Shown one piece after another: positions 10,150 to 21,010 of a DNA stretch of 30,003 bases (positions are counted from its first letter, which is position 1; the number at the start of each line of letters is the position of its first letter). Below the pieces are notes generated by a model. That model saw nothing but the letters and a program-made list of their open reading frames with translations, did not search any database and was not told the DNA's origin. This DNA is from Actinidia chinensis (Eukaryota > Streptophyta > Magnoliopsida > Ericales > Actinidiaceae), in the NCBI GenBank assembly GCA_009663005.1, contig CM018891.1, positions 8,079,695-8,109,697 on the forward strand, in the 5' to 3' direction. The position numbers were made by a program, and so were the translations under genes.

Positions 10150-12900
10150 TTGACCTAAATTTGTGAAGATAGGTGAAGACCGAAGGAGGGGATGCCATTG
10201 ATACATCGGAGGAAGCTTATCTATTTTACTGTAGATATGCCAAAGAAAAGGGTTTTCCGTATGTAGAAGGAACAAGTCAAAAAGGGAAGCGATGGAAAGT
10301 TGAAAGGATATAAACTCTTTCTGCAGTGTGACTGGAAAGGAAAGGCGGGGTTGTAAAAACAAGACAATCCGGTAAACCGCAGCCACAATCAAGAATGAAT
10401 TGTCCAGCTCACATCATGGTTGTCAACAGGGATTGGAAAGTTTAACTTAAATCGGGTTGTTTTGGATCATAATCATGAACACAAGCCCTGAAAGGCCAAG
10501 GATTTCAAGAGTAATAGAGAATTGATGAGCACGTAAAAAGAAGGCTTGATTAAATGATAAAGCCGGGGGATTCAAAATGCACCAAGACTTATGAGTTACT
10601 CAGATTGAGACTGGGGGGGGACATGATAAGGCTTCCATATCTTAAGAAGGATTGCCGGCAATGATTTGGACAAACAACGGACGGTTACGACTTCTTGTGG
10701 AGGAGGATGCTGAAGCCATGCACGATATTGCATGAAAATGAAAGACGACAATTCGGACTTTCTTTTTTTGCATTGGATTGGTGACAAGGGTCGATTAAGG
10801 AATGTATTTTGGGCTGAGCAAGGAGTAGGGCCAGCTGTAAGGAGTTCGGTGATGTGGGGGCCCTTTGACACAACAACTTAGTAAACAAGCATGACATGCC
10901 GGGCTTCCATTTCGTAGGTGTCATCATCATGGTCAATCTGACTTGTTGGGATGTGGGCTCATTTCTAAAGAAGAATAGAGTCATTTCGTGGTTATTTCAG
11001 ACTTGGATAAACATGCATGTGGGGGTTGTGCCCGGAAAGCAAGTATACTGACCAATGTATGGCCATGAAGAATGCTTATGAAATGTCATTACCTAATACT
11101 CAACATCGGTGGTTGCATATGGCATATTATGAAAAGGTGCATGAAAAAATTTAGTGGCTACCACGCCTATCAGAAAATTAGTTGGTCCATGCGCTGGAGG
11201 CAATTTATGATTCACTGGACAATTGAACAATTGAAAATGCTGGGCAGGGTTCATCAAAAAAGTACGAGCTCGAAACAGCCCGAAAAAAACGCTATGGTTA
11301 GAGGGGCTTTTGGGTTGTACCGGAGAGGAAACGATGGTGCCAGCGTATTTGAAAAGGTAGTTTGGGCAGGGATGTCATCCACCCAAAGAAAGAAGGAGGG
11401 TATCAATGCATATTTGATGGTTATATTCATTTCAAAGACGACCTTGCACCCAATTGGAAGAGCAATATGAAAAGCATTGGCTTCAAAGGTAGGAAAGTGA
11501 AAACCTAACAGATGTGAAACAGGGGAGCACTTACATCCCGTATAGACAAAGGGTGAGTTGGAGAAGCAATTTCAAAGTGGTTACACGTATGCGAAGGTGA
11601 AGGAGTTTCAGGAACATTTATAGGGAAGCTTGACTGTTTATGATCAAAGACAAAAGAAGGTGATATTGTGTCCGAATAGGAGGTGAAGCAATCCATTACA
11701 TTTGGAAGAAAAGAAGAGGCATATACGAAACAAGTGTCATTTATTGTTAATTTTAATGCTAAAACAATGAAGACATTGTTAAATTGTCAAATGTTGAGTT
11801 TAGAGGAATGGTTGGTACACATCAACTGATGGTGTGGCATCAAATGGGAGTCAAAAAGTGCCTGAGTAAGTATGTGTGTTGAGAGTTGAGACGATGGTTG
11901 CACGGAATGTGAAAGGGGGGGTCCACACGAAAGTTCGGATTTGTACGATAAGTCATCAAGTCAATTGAAGCACGTCGGCCATGATGAAAATGTGCAATTT
12001 ATTAATGATGTTGTTGATTTAGTAGAAGAATTCAAGACAATATGATATGGTGATGACACAGTTCGAAGCCTAAAACAGAGTGATGCAAGTTGCAGTTGTT
12101 GTTGAAAGTAATGTCTTTTCATTGGGTGATGGGCATGAGTATTCAAGAGAAGGATTCTTTGCACTTGGAAGATGGGGTTATATACCTTCCAAACGGAGCA
12201 CAAACATCTTGACCGGAAGGTAGACAACGAAAAGGTAGACCGTCGCCAAAAAGAAGGATCAGTGTTATGAAAAAGTTATTAGAAGAAAGACAAAACCAAA
12301 AAGGAAAGCCATGTCAACGAACAAACAAGGTATAAGCACTTAATGTTTAGTTGCTTGGTGTTTTATATGATATGTAGATTTTTCGATGAATATCACCCTA
12401 TTTATATTATTTGCTTAGTGCAGGAGGTTGAGGGGATTTCAGTGGCCATGATATCGGGACACAAAATTTGAGAAGGTTGAATACTTTTGGTTTTGCTACT
12501 AGTTTGAGGGACACAAATCATATTTTATTTTTAATTTAATGCATTTATTATAATTAATTATATTTAATTGAATTATTTGTATTTTGTAGAGTCACCAAGT
12601 ACACGGGCAGTCAATGTGGACCAAAATGAGTGGCCCCAAATTATGCCACTAATATGGGCCATAAGGCGGAAGGTATCTACCCATTTTTCCACCTTTATGT
12701 CCAATCAAAGAAAACTTGAACCAATTTATGCTTCTTTCTAAGGCACAAAGCTTTTTAAATGAGCAAGTTGGATGGGACAATCAAAAATATGGTGGGTAGT
12801 CAAGTTTGGCAAGGATCACAACGAAGTCAAGTTGGGAGAGGAGAAACAATTCAGTTTTTACGGAAATGATTGTGAAAAAACAGAAAATGGTGAAGAGTAG
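10150..12900 (+). pseudogene. FAR1/FRS-type gene (FHY3/FAR1 family), decayed
   Basis: Intact relatives are nuclear transcription factors descended from MULE transposases. The domains appear in the right order, in shifting + frames. The FAR1 DNA-binding domain begins with DTSEEAYLFYCRYAKEKGF at 10199-10255, and its zinc-ligand end keeps DHNHE near 10466. The MULE-type domain keeps GRLRNVFWAEQG (about 10790-10825), HGQSDLLGCGLISKEE (about 10930-10975) and WHIMKRCMKKFSGYHAYQ (about 11117-11170). AGMSSTQR followed by NAY lies near 11366-11415. A SWIM-finger remnant, EFRGMVGTHQL, lies at 11796-11828; the usual Cys of its CxH pair reads Gly. A KGRPSPKRR-like basic tail lies near 12230. Plausible small introns end at CAG 12421-12423 and TAG 12587-12589. 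Many stops and frameshifts make it non-coding. It could instead be a MULE of the FAR1-like class, but no terminal inverted repeats were found. Confidence 0.86.
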
Positions 12901-13359
12901 TTAGCAGTTCGAGTTGCAACAGTTCTGTTGTTGTTGTGCTTCATGTTGATGTTGCGTCGGTTTGTTTGTCACCTTTGCTTGGTTGTGTGGTTGTGGCTAC
13001 TATTTTTGAGGAGTGGTGTGTTTAATTTTGGAGTTACTTTGCCATTTTTTTTGTGATGTAATGAACACTATTGACACTTATATATCCAATGAGATTGGTA
13101 GTTTTGACCTTTGTTTGATAAAAAAAAAATTGACAGAGGTTCCCATTTTTGGTCTTTGATCGATATTTCACGTCGCAATTCAATACAACAATAATAACAA
13201 TTACATCACTAAGCACACAATTTTTCGCATTTCTTCATTTAAAATACCAGTCCACAAGCCAGTCATTAGCCAAATAAATCATAATAATGATGGAAACTTG
13301 AATTTTTATTGAATATTTAATGCAATTACATCATTTGAGTACAAGTTATAAGTACAAGT
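12901..13359. other. Spacer between FRS and kinase pseudogenes
   Basis: It begins with T- and G-rich sequence that may be the former 3' UTR of the FRS-type gene, then turns AT-rich. No gene or repeat was recognised. The two flanking pseudogenes converge on this spacer. Confidence 0.45.
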
Positions 13360-15665
13360 TACAAGCTCCGAGTGAACTATGCCGAAACAGTAAACATCCA
13401 CTTTCTTTGTATGATCTTTTTCTTTGATCATTTCTAGTGCCATCCAGCAGTAAGTACCTGTGAATCCCTTTGCACTGCCACACTGGGATTCTGAAGTATC
13501 CCTGTGAAGTCTAGTTTGAGATCCCTTTGAAGTATCCCTTGAGAATGAAGATATTGCATCCCATGTGCAATGTCAAGGGCCAATTTCAGAATATGTGAGG
13601 AGGAGTGAATATGGCCTCCTCTTGATGGAGGGTATTTTCTAAGCGGGATCCAGGCTACGTACTCAGTGATGATGCAGGAAACACTGGTTTTTTACAGTGC
13701 TGGCAAACAAACTGCATGAAATCTATGAAGGTTCAGCTCCAAAAATCTAATGAAACTAGTTTTCATGAATGACATCAATCTAAAATGCAGTCTCGCTATG
13801 TAAATATATTAGTGAAAAACTTCTCTGTGGGCTATATTTTGCAAGCCCTGTGGCAGATGAAGCTAAACATAAAAAATTCATATGATCAAAATTAAAACAA
13901 AAAAAATTGTTCTGAAATGACTAAGCAAAATAAAGAGTGGTTGGAGTATGGTAACGAAAATGTGATGGGATAAAATTGATTTTGTACCATGTGTGTACTC
14001 TTGCTTTAGCTAAAATTGGTAGTGGTGTGCTGAAGCTTGTACGACTATGAGATGATGGTTGAAAGTTGGCGGGGTGACAAAGTGGATGATAAATTGCATC
14101 CTCCAGCTTATCCACCCGTCAATTGTTCAGCAACCAATACACATGCATTTACTATAAAGTAGCAGTCGAATATGGGTTAGAGTCTACAGAAGGTCTAGAG
14201 GACAATAAGTGACTAAAATCTTTTTGAATTCCAAGTAATTCGTTCAGATTGTTTACTTGCCATTATGCATTGTTTTGAAGTAATTTGTAGGACATTGATA
14301 GCAATATGCAATGAAGTTGCCTTCTAGACATAAAAAGGATTGGAAGCCCAATTTCTCTAGGATTGATTTACTCGGTTGTTTTCTGCAAACCATAACTGCA
14401 GATAAAAAAGAAAAAACACTCCCTTATGATATGAATACATTTTTTTTCCCTTTTCAACGTGGATTACCCCATGCTAAGAAAAATTCTCCTGCTAAGGATT
14501 TGTAGCTCTACAGGATATATTCTCATACTACTCTAATCATTGTCACACTATAAGTTCACAAGCCACCTATAGCTAAATCTCTTATTTTTGGTTTTTTAAA
14601 CTAAACTCTACATCCTGGATTTGAAATCACTGTACCAAATGGAGCTTAGCTTTAAGGTTTTCAATCCTCGGGTGATATGCATGTGAAAATTCAAAAGTTA
14701 GAGATTCCAGATTGTGAGAACCTGTTTTTTTTGTTCTGTGCGTCATTAGTTCAATGTGGTTCTACATTTCTATTTTTTTTGATAAATTTACTAGTTTTTT
14801 ACCATTCTGTTTCTGAAGGATGGGAGGTATCGGTTGAAGCACTGGGAAGTGGGAAAGCTGCCCTTAATAGATGACCAGGAAAGAGCAGTTTTACATGAAC
14901 AGAAGGCTCAAGTTTTACTTGAAAATGGAGAATCATGGAAGCTTTAAAGGCAGCAAAACAGTGAGGTCCCTATTTTTGATTTTCCTGGTGGATACACTTT
15001 TTAATCATTCTGCATAATGCATTTATTGGGGGCATGTGCGTGTTTATTTGCATATCATTTGGAATTGTGAAGTCCCATTACAGTGAAATTATTTGGCCAA
15101 GTTTGGACCGAATAAAATTTTTGGATTTCTTCTTCAATCTCAATTATGGTTCACCCGTTCAAATCATAACTATTTCTATGGTTCCATGCTTCTAGTAAAC
15201 CATTTAGCTATGTAGATGACCGGTTCTAAGATTGTTTGTTATGCAATGAGTTTTCGGACAATACGCCATTTATACATATTACCTGTCTTAGTAGACCGCA
15301 GGAGCAACGAATGGAAGCCATATGGCTGAGGTTTGTGGAACACTTTTACTACTTAGACATGCTTTCAACCATCATTAATGCAGTTGCGCAGGGGAAAACC
15401 AAAGGGAACGAAGAAACAATCAGGTTAAACAAAGAAAAAGAAATATATATAACTCATGTAGGAAGGATAAAGAAATAGATCACGATTGGAAGATGATTGA
15501 AGAGCCACAGTAGTGCGGCGAGCACGAAGCAATCAGAGTCAGGATCCCTGCTCTGTCTACCTCCAACTCTCTTTCATTCCCTTTGCTGATACACCCTCTG
15601 TAAATCCTACTGTGCATTCCAGACGCAAATTTGTTTCCGATGAGCAGCTAAATATCCGCCACCTT
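13360..15665 (-). pseudogene. Raf-like MAP3K (plant STY/Raf protein kinase), decayed and deleted
   Basis: Intact relatives are cytosolic Ser/Thr/Tyr kinases of the plant Raf-like MAP3K group. On the minus strand, the start of the kinase domain reads LLIGNKFASGMHSRIYRG at about 15645-15592, including the glycine-loop region. About 1.7 kb further on the domain resumes. A piece resembling LHHRNFMQF...CKKPVF lies near 13735-13680. [18 protein letters not shown] is at about 13590-13537, then QRDLK, then [16 protein letters not shown] and [15 protein letters not shown] at about 13470-13368. The damage is decisive. HRD has become QRD. About 20-25 residues covering the catalytic-loop end and DFG are deleted, joining DLKLD to an [12 protein letters not shown] piece. 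Trp-Met-Ala-Pro-Glu reads WMALE. The C-lobe after SEL is missing. The gap suggests a retained intron with a lost exon, so a processed copy is unlikely. Confidence 0.85.
13820..15530. other. Intron-like interior of the kinase pseudogene
   Basis: No kinase sequence could be read between the two recognised parts. The stretch is T-rich and AT-rich, like plant intron. On the + strand, about 14819-14939 contains a codon-like stretch (GRYRLKHWEVGKLP, then DDQERAVLHEQKAQ) preceded by a T-rich tract and AG. I do not recognise it. It may be an exon scrap from another gene inserted here, or chance. Confidence 0.4.
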
Positions 15666-15734
15666 GATCGCCGCGGGACGGACAACAAATAAAGGTACGC
15701 AAATAAAGGTTAACGTCTGATTGAATTCGACACG

Positions 15735-16099
15735 CTAAAAAAATATAGAGTTTAATTTAGTAAAATTAAAATTTTATAATTTAATTTGTTACCAGTATCA
15801 AATCTTAGTTCTTTTTATAATTTTCCCTACCTTTTTTCGTCTCCTATCGCCCATCGCCAGCTGTGAAAACGGAAATAATCAAATACCTATAAATCTCACC
15901 GTCCTCTCCACTCTCTCTCTTCATCAGTTTCATCTTTGGATCTTTCATCTCATTCTTTTCAAAACCAAACCGCCCACTGGTCCCCTCTCTCTCTCCACCA
16001 CCTTCTTCTTTCGATATTTCATCTCACTCTTCAAACCCTAACCCCTCGAATCAGTTAGGTTCTTGCCAATGTTCTTCTTGGGCTATGTCCAACCCTAAA
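15735..16099 (+). repeat. Repeat B, copy 1, left part (promoter- and leader-like)
   Basis: It aligns with 21847-22174, starting at AAATATAGAGTTT and sharing CTCTCTCTTCATCAGTTTC and GGATCTTTCATCTCATTC. The copia element interrupts it after ACCCTAAA, and its continuation resumes at 19653. The content is that of a Pol II promoter with a CT-rich 5' leader, but no coding region could be attached. Confidence 0.88.
15888..15894 (+). promoter_or_regulatory. TATA box candidate in repeat B copy 1
   Basis: TATAAAT in the context CCTATAAATCTCAC is followed about 20 bases on by a CT-rich leader. The same box in the same context exists in copy 2 at 22007-22013, which argues that it was part of the original unit. 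Confidence 0.5.
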
Positions 16100-16765
16100 T
16101 GTTGCTGCCCAAAACGAGTACCAGGCATTACCAAACATAAACCACACACACAAGACAAGATATAAGTGGTTCGGCCAACATGCCTAAATCCACGGAGAGA
16201 ACCATAATCACTATCTCTGAAAGGAATACAATGAGTACAAAATAGGGGAGGGCGCTCATCTCCACTCACCTCTCAGCAATCTCTCAATCTCTCACCATCT
16301 CACTGTCTCTCATGATCTCACAGCTCACACCCATCTCTGATCTCTGTGCTCTCAAAGCACCATTAGCAAATCCCTCTCTCCAGGCTCATTCTGCAAACAG
16401 CACTGCTTGGTGCCCTTATCACACGCCCCAGGCCCCTTTTACATTTCTAAGATGCGCATCGTTCCTTTCTCCTAGGTTCCTATTATTAGGAGAAATCCTA
16501 GCCTCAATAGAAGACTTTCTCAAACTCTTCTTTCGGCCATCCTGCCTCATTCTTGACTTTATGCTGCCTCCATTCTTGGAATTTCTTCGCAGCGCCGCAG
16601 CATCTTCTTTTTGTCTTTCTTTATTTCTTCTTCCTTTCCTTCTCATTTGAAGAAAGAAGAAAGATTGGTCGTGGCTTGGGCTTGACAACAAGGGCTTTGG
16701 CTTTCTTCTTGGGCCCTGAGTTCAATTGGGTTTAGTGGGGGCCTCCAATTGGGCTGGATCCAACA
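16100..16765 (-). repeat. 3' LTR of the copia element
   Basis: This 666-bp copy is collinear with 19008-19652. Shared blocks are CCCAAAACGAGTACCAG, GCAAATCCCTCTCTCC, CTTCTTTCGGC and TTGGGCTTGACAACAA. It starts TG and ends CA on either strand. The open frames that cross it are incidental. Confidence 0.9.
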
Positions 16766-16784
16766 ATCTCCGCCCCCTCCAGCC
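16766..16784 (-). other. Polypurine tract of the copia element
   Basis: On the minus strand this reads as a near-pure purine run ending GGAGGGGGCGGAGAT, directly abutting the TGTTGG start of the 3' LTR. This is where second-strand priming occurs in LTR retrotransposons, and it fixes the element's orientation. Confidence 0.82.
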
Positions 16785-17564
16785 CTTGGAGGGTAATCTA
16801 AGTATTCAAGTTTCCTTCCCGACACTTCCTGGTCCCAGCTCTCCTGTAAGATTCTGCAAGACGTATCCAGATACGTGACCCCCTTCAAAGGGCAACTCAC
16901 TTCCACCGAAGTGAATGCACTTCTAAACCGTAAGTACCTGCACCTTCGCAGTAGGTGCCGTGCTCCCCCGCACCGAGGTGCGCTGGCAGTAACGTCGCTT
17001 TGCAGTCGTCGTGACTACATCTCCTCCTTCCTTGTGGGCACACTGGAGATCACCGCCACTGGGATTGGCGAAAGAGACTCGTTCGGCGACGTCGCGCCTG
17101 TCGTTTGTGCTCGACTCTGTCTCTCTCCTCTGAGCTTCTCTGGACATCCTCACTGGTTGCACCTTCCGTGTTTGGCCAACTTCCCCGCACGGATCCTAAG
17201 GCATCTTCTTGCGCTCCTGTTCCACTATGGATCCTTTCAATACTCCACCGGTCTCCTGCGCTTGCTTTGCGGGCCTCTGTGCAACGATGGCTTTCCCGGC
17301 CTGCATCTTGTTAAATACCATGGACCTATGTCGGACACAGCTCTCATGTCTGACTTCTTCCCTCATCGGTATACTGCCATTCTTCCTTCTCCTGAAGTCT
17401 TCTCCTTTTCCCTTGGACTCTGATATTCCTCCACTAGTTAATAAGCTTCATCGCTTCGACTCCTGCATTCAATGAAACATGCCTTACCCAGGTCACCTTC
17501 ATGGATCTCCGTCTCCATGCGGAAACCGACTGTCCTTTGCCAACATCGGGTCGTTAGCCTCCGT

Positions 17565-17596
<32 letters not shown>

Positions 17597-17659
17597 TACG
17601 CTCTCTGTCTCTGGCATATTGGTAAGCAATGCTTGAAATCAGAATTGCAATCGACTCTT

Positions 17660-18040
17660 TCATCTGCCGATACGGCGAGGAGACATCACTCTCATCCACA
17701 CCATCATTGATGTTTTGTTTTTCCTCTGAGACTGATCTTGTGCTTTGTTCCTTGGGCATTCTTCTGCCCTCTTGGTCCCGCAATAAAAGCACTTAAGTGC
17801 GACCGCTGGATTCTGCCGTCCGCCATCATCTGCCGTATCTTTTCTTTTGACCTCTTCCTCGTGACCTCGGTACCTCCTTCTTGGACCTCTTCGCTGCCTC
17901 TTCTGTTGACCTCTTCGGTGGCCCGGAACTCGCTCGTTTGTTCCGCACTTGTAGTCCTCTTTGGACTTCACACAAGCCGCCTCATTAAGGCTTTGGTCTG
18001 AGATGTCTTCTCCCTGTACATCTCCTTCAACTTGGTCCAC
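17660..18040 (-). pseudogene. copia gag remnant with degenerate zinc knuckle
   Basis: An open stretch of about 126 codons is rich in Lys, Arg and Glu. It ends with KCFYCGTKRAEECPRNK near 17800-17750, the position and flavour of the gag nucleocapsid knuckle. The family pattern is CX2CX4HX4C; here the His is missing and the spacing is two residues short, so the knuckle cannot bind zinc normally. An acidic, serine-containing stretch follows, as at a gag-protease junction, and then similarity stops. No start codon can be defended, and the frame may be open by chance outside the knuckle. Confidence 0.6.
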
Positions 18041-18373
18041 AACCCTAGTACGCGTCTCATCGTGCTCTGTGGAACACCCCTGTGTTCAATCATTATCTGA
18101 TCGGCAACACTCATCTCATCGTGCTACGTGTGGAACCCTCTTGTCCATGCAGGTGTCTGATCGACCCAAGCACTTCCTGGTCTCTCATTCTCATCCTTGT
18201 TTTCCTGGGGCGTAATCTCACATCTGAAGCATGAGCAAGGCTCTCAATACTCCGCCTCTTTACTTCTCAAATGGAAGCAAAAATCAGTGAAAACGACCTC
18301 GCGGATGAATCCGAATGCCGAGAAAACTTAGAAGAGCTTTTTCTTTCAAAATCAACACTATGGGACCACTGAA

Positions 18374-18406
<33 letters not shown>

Positions 18407-18995
18407 TCAAACTTCAGGGACCATCTGTAATTAACATAAAGCCAGGGACTGAAAGTGCAATTACTATTTTGGTCAAGGTCACGGTGTTTGACCAATTGTC
18501 AACGTCTTATCACTCGGCTCGGCTCGTGGCAGTGGCGGCGCCAACGCAGGTCAACCGGCTCGGGGTTGACCCAGTCAACGGCTGGGTTGACTGTCCCTGC
18601 TGTATTGGTTTTTTTTTTAATCTCTAGACTAATTATTTTCCCATCTTTTCCTTTCTCGTTTTCTTTTGCTTTTTTCTTAAGCTCATGATGATGTCTCCCA
18701 TGGAATCTCCTCCTCCAGTAGAGTCATCATCTTCCTCTCCGGCACGCGTGGGCGCGCGTGTGGCCGTGGGGGGGTGGCGTGGGGCGCGTGTCTGACGCGC
18801 CGACTTCATGGCGGCGCGTGAAGGCTCGTTTTTTTGAACTTCGATTGAATCCGTTGGTGCGCGTTTCGTCTCGACGAGACGAACTGTTGGTATGCTCAAA
18901 CGCTATTTTTGAGCACTTCGGATTTGTCAAATTCAAATCGGTCTTCCGTCGCCCCGAAATCGCTCCAGTGAACTCTCGGTGAATCGAACTTGGCT

Positions 18996-19005
18996 TCTGA
19001 TACCA
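18996..19005 (-). other. Primer binding site (initiator tRNA-Met type)
   Basis: TGGTATCAGA on the minus strand begins two bases inside the end of the 5' LTR and is followed by AGCC. The plant copia consensus is TGGTATCAGAGC, so the match is ten bases and then a one-base slip. Confidence 0.88.
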
Positions 19006-19007
19006 AT

Positions 19008-19652
19008 TGTTGTTCCCAAAACGAGTACCAGTCACGCGAACCAACATAACCAACACACGAGACGATATACCGTGGTTCGGCACAACAATGCCTACATCTA
19101 CGGAGAGGAACAATATTCACTCATCCTGAATGAATTACAATGGTACAGTATGGAGGAGCTTCATCGCCCTCACCTCTCAGCACTACTCTCAATCTCTCAC
19201 CATCATCACTGTCTCTCTCGGACTCACGCTCACCCCCTCTCCTCTCTTCCTCAAAGCCACCATAGCAAATCCCTCTCTCCCGCCCATCTCCCCAGCATTC
19301 TGCTGTGTGAACTTAGCAAGGCCCCCCAGCCCCTACATGTCTCTATGCTGAGCATCTTTTCCTTGCTCCCTAGGTCCTATTTATAGGAGAATCCAGCCTC
19401 AATAGAAGAATTTCCAGCTCTTCTTTCGGCATTCGCTGCCTCCATTCTTTACTTTCTGCTGCCGCATTCTTGACTTTCTTCGCAGCGCCGTCAACAGCTT
19501 ATTTGTCTGTCTTTCTTTCTCGTCCTTTCCATTCTCATTTAGAGAAAGAAGGAAAGATTGGTCATGGGCTTGGGCTTGACAACAAAGGGCTTGGGCTTTC
19601 TTATTGGGCCTGGGTTCCAATTGGGTTGGCCTCCATTTGGGCTGATCCAACA
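19008..19652 (-). repeat. 5' LTR of the copia element
   Basis: This 645-bp copy lies next to the primer binding site and pairs with 16100-16765. On the minus strand it begins TGTTGGATCAGCCC and ends GAACAACA. TATTTATAGG (19378-19387) reads CCTATAAATA on the minus strand and is a candidate LTR TATA box. Confidence 0.9.
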
Positions 19653-19965
19653 AAACCTACCCCTCCTCTCTCAATCTTCAAGAACCCAATTCACCAATCT
19701 TGACGTTTATCATCGATTTTCACGTCACAATGTTACCATTTGTCTTTGATCAATCGCCCGAATCTTGCACGCTCTCTCTCTCTCAACCAGTTTCTTGTTT
19801 CCTCTTTCGTTCACTTTGGTTCAACCTAACCTCGTTCTCTCTCTCAAATCTTCAAGAACCAATTAATCAATATTGATCGGTTGATCGTTTTATTTCAAGT
19901 ACAATGTTACCTTTCTCTTCGATCAGATCTGCGCGAATCATTTTGGTTGTCGCTACGTCTCTCTC
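19653..19965 (+). repeat. Repeat B, copy 1, right part
   Basis: It resumes repeat B after the copia insertion, matching 22171-22488. It holds two tandem leader units that start at AATCTTCAAGAACC (about 19673) and AATCTTCAAGAACCAATT (about 19847), 174 bp apart. Each is followed by a TGATC-rich stretch. The second contains GATCAGATCTGCGCGAATC. Confidence 0.87.
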
Positions 19966-20446
19966 TCTTACCCACTCTTTCTCTTTCTATCTCTATATGT
20001 AACCCAATGGCACAAATAACTATAAGACTCTTTTGGATCAAGCATTTGTGGGGGTGAAAGAAGAGTTTTTTGGGGGAGTGGTGCCTCTACAAATCAGGCG
20101 GTTTCATCACTGTCAACCTCACTAAATTCTTTCATCCAACCAGCCTAAAGATTCTTGAAGTTAGCGTCTCTGTCTGTTTTGGTAGTTTCCGTGAAGTCCG
20201 AGGACCCGGTGGTTTTCAAAGAATTCTTGACTTCTCTTTGAAACGGATTGATTGAGAGACATATATCAGTATGTTTTGTTTTCCTCTTTCTCTTATTCGT
20301 TCGAGTTTAACTGTTTCCTTCGCTAATCAAATTATTATAACGTGATAAAAAATTTATAGTTCTTGAACTGATTTTAATTTTCGCTTCCCTCAAAACACCA
20401 ACAGCGACATATCATAACTGCATAGCTTTTCAAAATCGAATGTGAT
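19966..20446. other. Unassigned spacer after repeat B copy 1
   Basis: A codon-like, non-simple stretch lies at about 20070-20255. An open frame from the ATG at 20070 encodes 61 residues, including GSFREVRGPGGFQ, but resembles nothing I recognise. GATTGATTGAGAGAC follows, then AT-rich sequence. It could be a former first exon driven from repeat B; that is speculation. Confidence 0.3.
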
Positions 20447-20663
20447 TTTATTGGAAGCCCTAAAGCTATTTTTGGGTTTATTCCAATCTTAGAATACATT
20501 TTATTTTTTAAATACCCAAGACCTAGCTACAAACCAAAATTTAGGCCTTAATAGGACTATCAACAAAAAAAATCTTTTATATAGTACAATATATATGCTT
20601 GCTCGTATATCTCATGAATATTTAATAATTTTTCCATACAACTACATTATCCATCATCTTTAA

Positions 20664-20882
20664 TAAGGCTCCGTTTGGTATGCTTAAAAGACAGCCTTTT
20701 TTAAGCTTGCTACAAAAGGTCAGAATTTGTTTGATTTTTTTTGTTTTTGTGGCTTTATTTTGCTAAAACTAAGCAAAAAAGCATATCAGAAAAGCAAAAA
20801 AGCCAAGCTGTTGGCTTTTCTGCTTATTTTAAAGTCAAAAAGCCAGAAAAAAGCTGAAAAAGCTGGTGCCAAACGGAGCTAA
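20664..20882. mobile_element. Tourist-like MITE inside repeat A
   Basis: The element spans 20667-20879 (213 bp). Its left end is GGCTCCGTTTGGTA; its right end, reverse complemented, is GCTCCGTTTGGCA. TAA flanks it at 20664-20666 and 20880-20882, matching the 3-bp duplication of PIF/Harbinger-type elements. Inner sequence repeats the word AAAAGC and its complement many times, so the element folds into a long imperfect hairpin. The uninterrupted site exists at about 8504-8507 in repeat A copy 1, confirming it as an insertion. Confidence 0.87.
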
Positions 20883-21010
20883 TATGGCAGCACCAGTAGG
20901 CACATATAGTAAGTTTGTTAATTTTTTACATTTTATTTTTGAATTTTTTTGCATTTAATCAACTTTTATCACCGTATAATAAAAAACTTATACTTTTTTT
21001 GTTCATCTAG

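Larger units (their letters stand above)
16100..19652 (-). mobile_element. Non-autonomous Ty1/copia LTR retrotransposon
   Basis: The element is 3,553 bp and is read on the minus strand. Its parts are the 5' LTR (19652-19008), the internal region (19007-16766) and the 3' LTR (16765-16100). Both LTRs begin TGTTGG and end in CAACA on the element's own strand. A primer binding site TGGTATCAGA lies at 19005-18996, complementary to the 3' end of initiator tRNA-Met, as in most plant copia elements. A polypurine tract GGCTGGAGGGGGCGGAGAT lies directly before the 3' LTR. Inside there is a gag remnant, but no protease, integrase, reverse transcriptase or RNase H motif, so it is internally deleted and non-autonomous. 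The LTRs differ by many substitutions and indels, so the insertion is old. The flanks are ACCCTAAA on the left and AAACCTAC on the right; only AAA is shared, so the usual 5-bp duplication is eroded or absent. Confidence 0.9.

Noticed and set aside
9955..10392. A 145-codon minus-strand open frame and its neighbours at 10596-10984
   Set aside because: These are antisense shadows of the FRS-type relic, whose + strand carries the recognisable domain words.
16875..17423. A 182-codon open frame on the + strand, the longest in the window
   Set aside because: It lies antisense to the internal region of the copia element, whose strand is fixed by PBS, LTR and PPT, and its sequence is low in recognisable structure.
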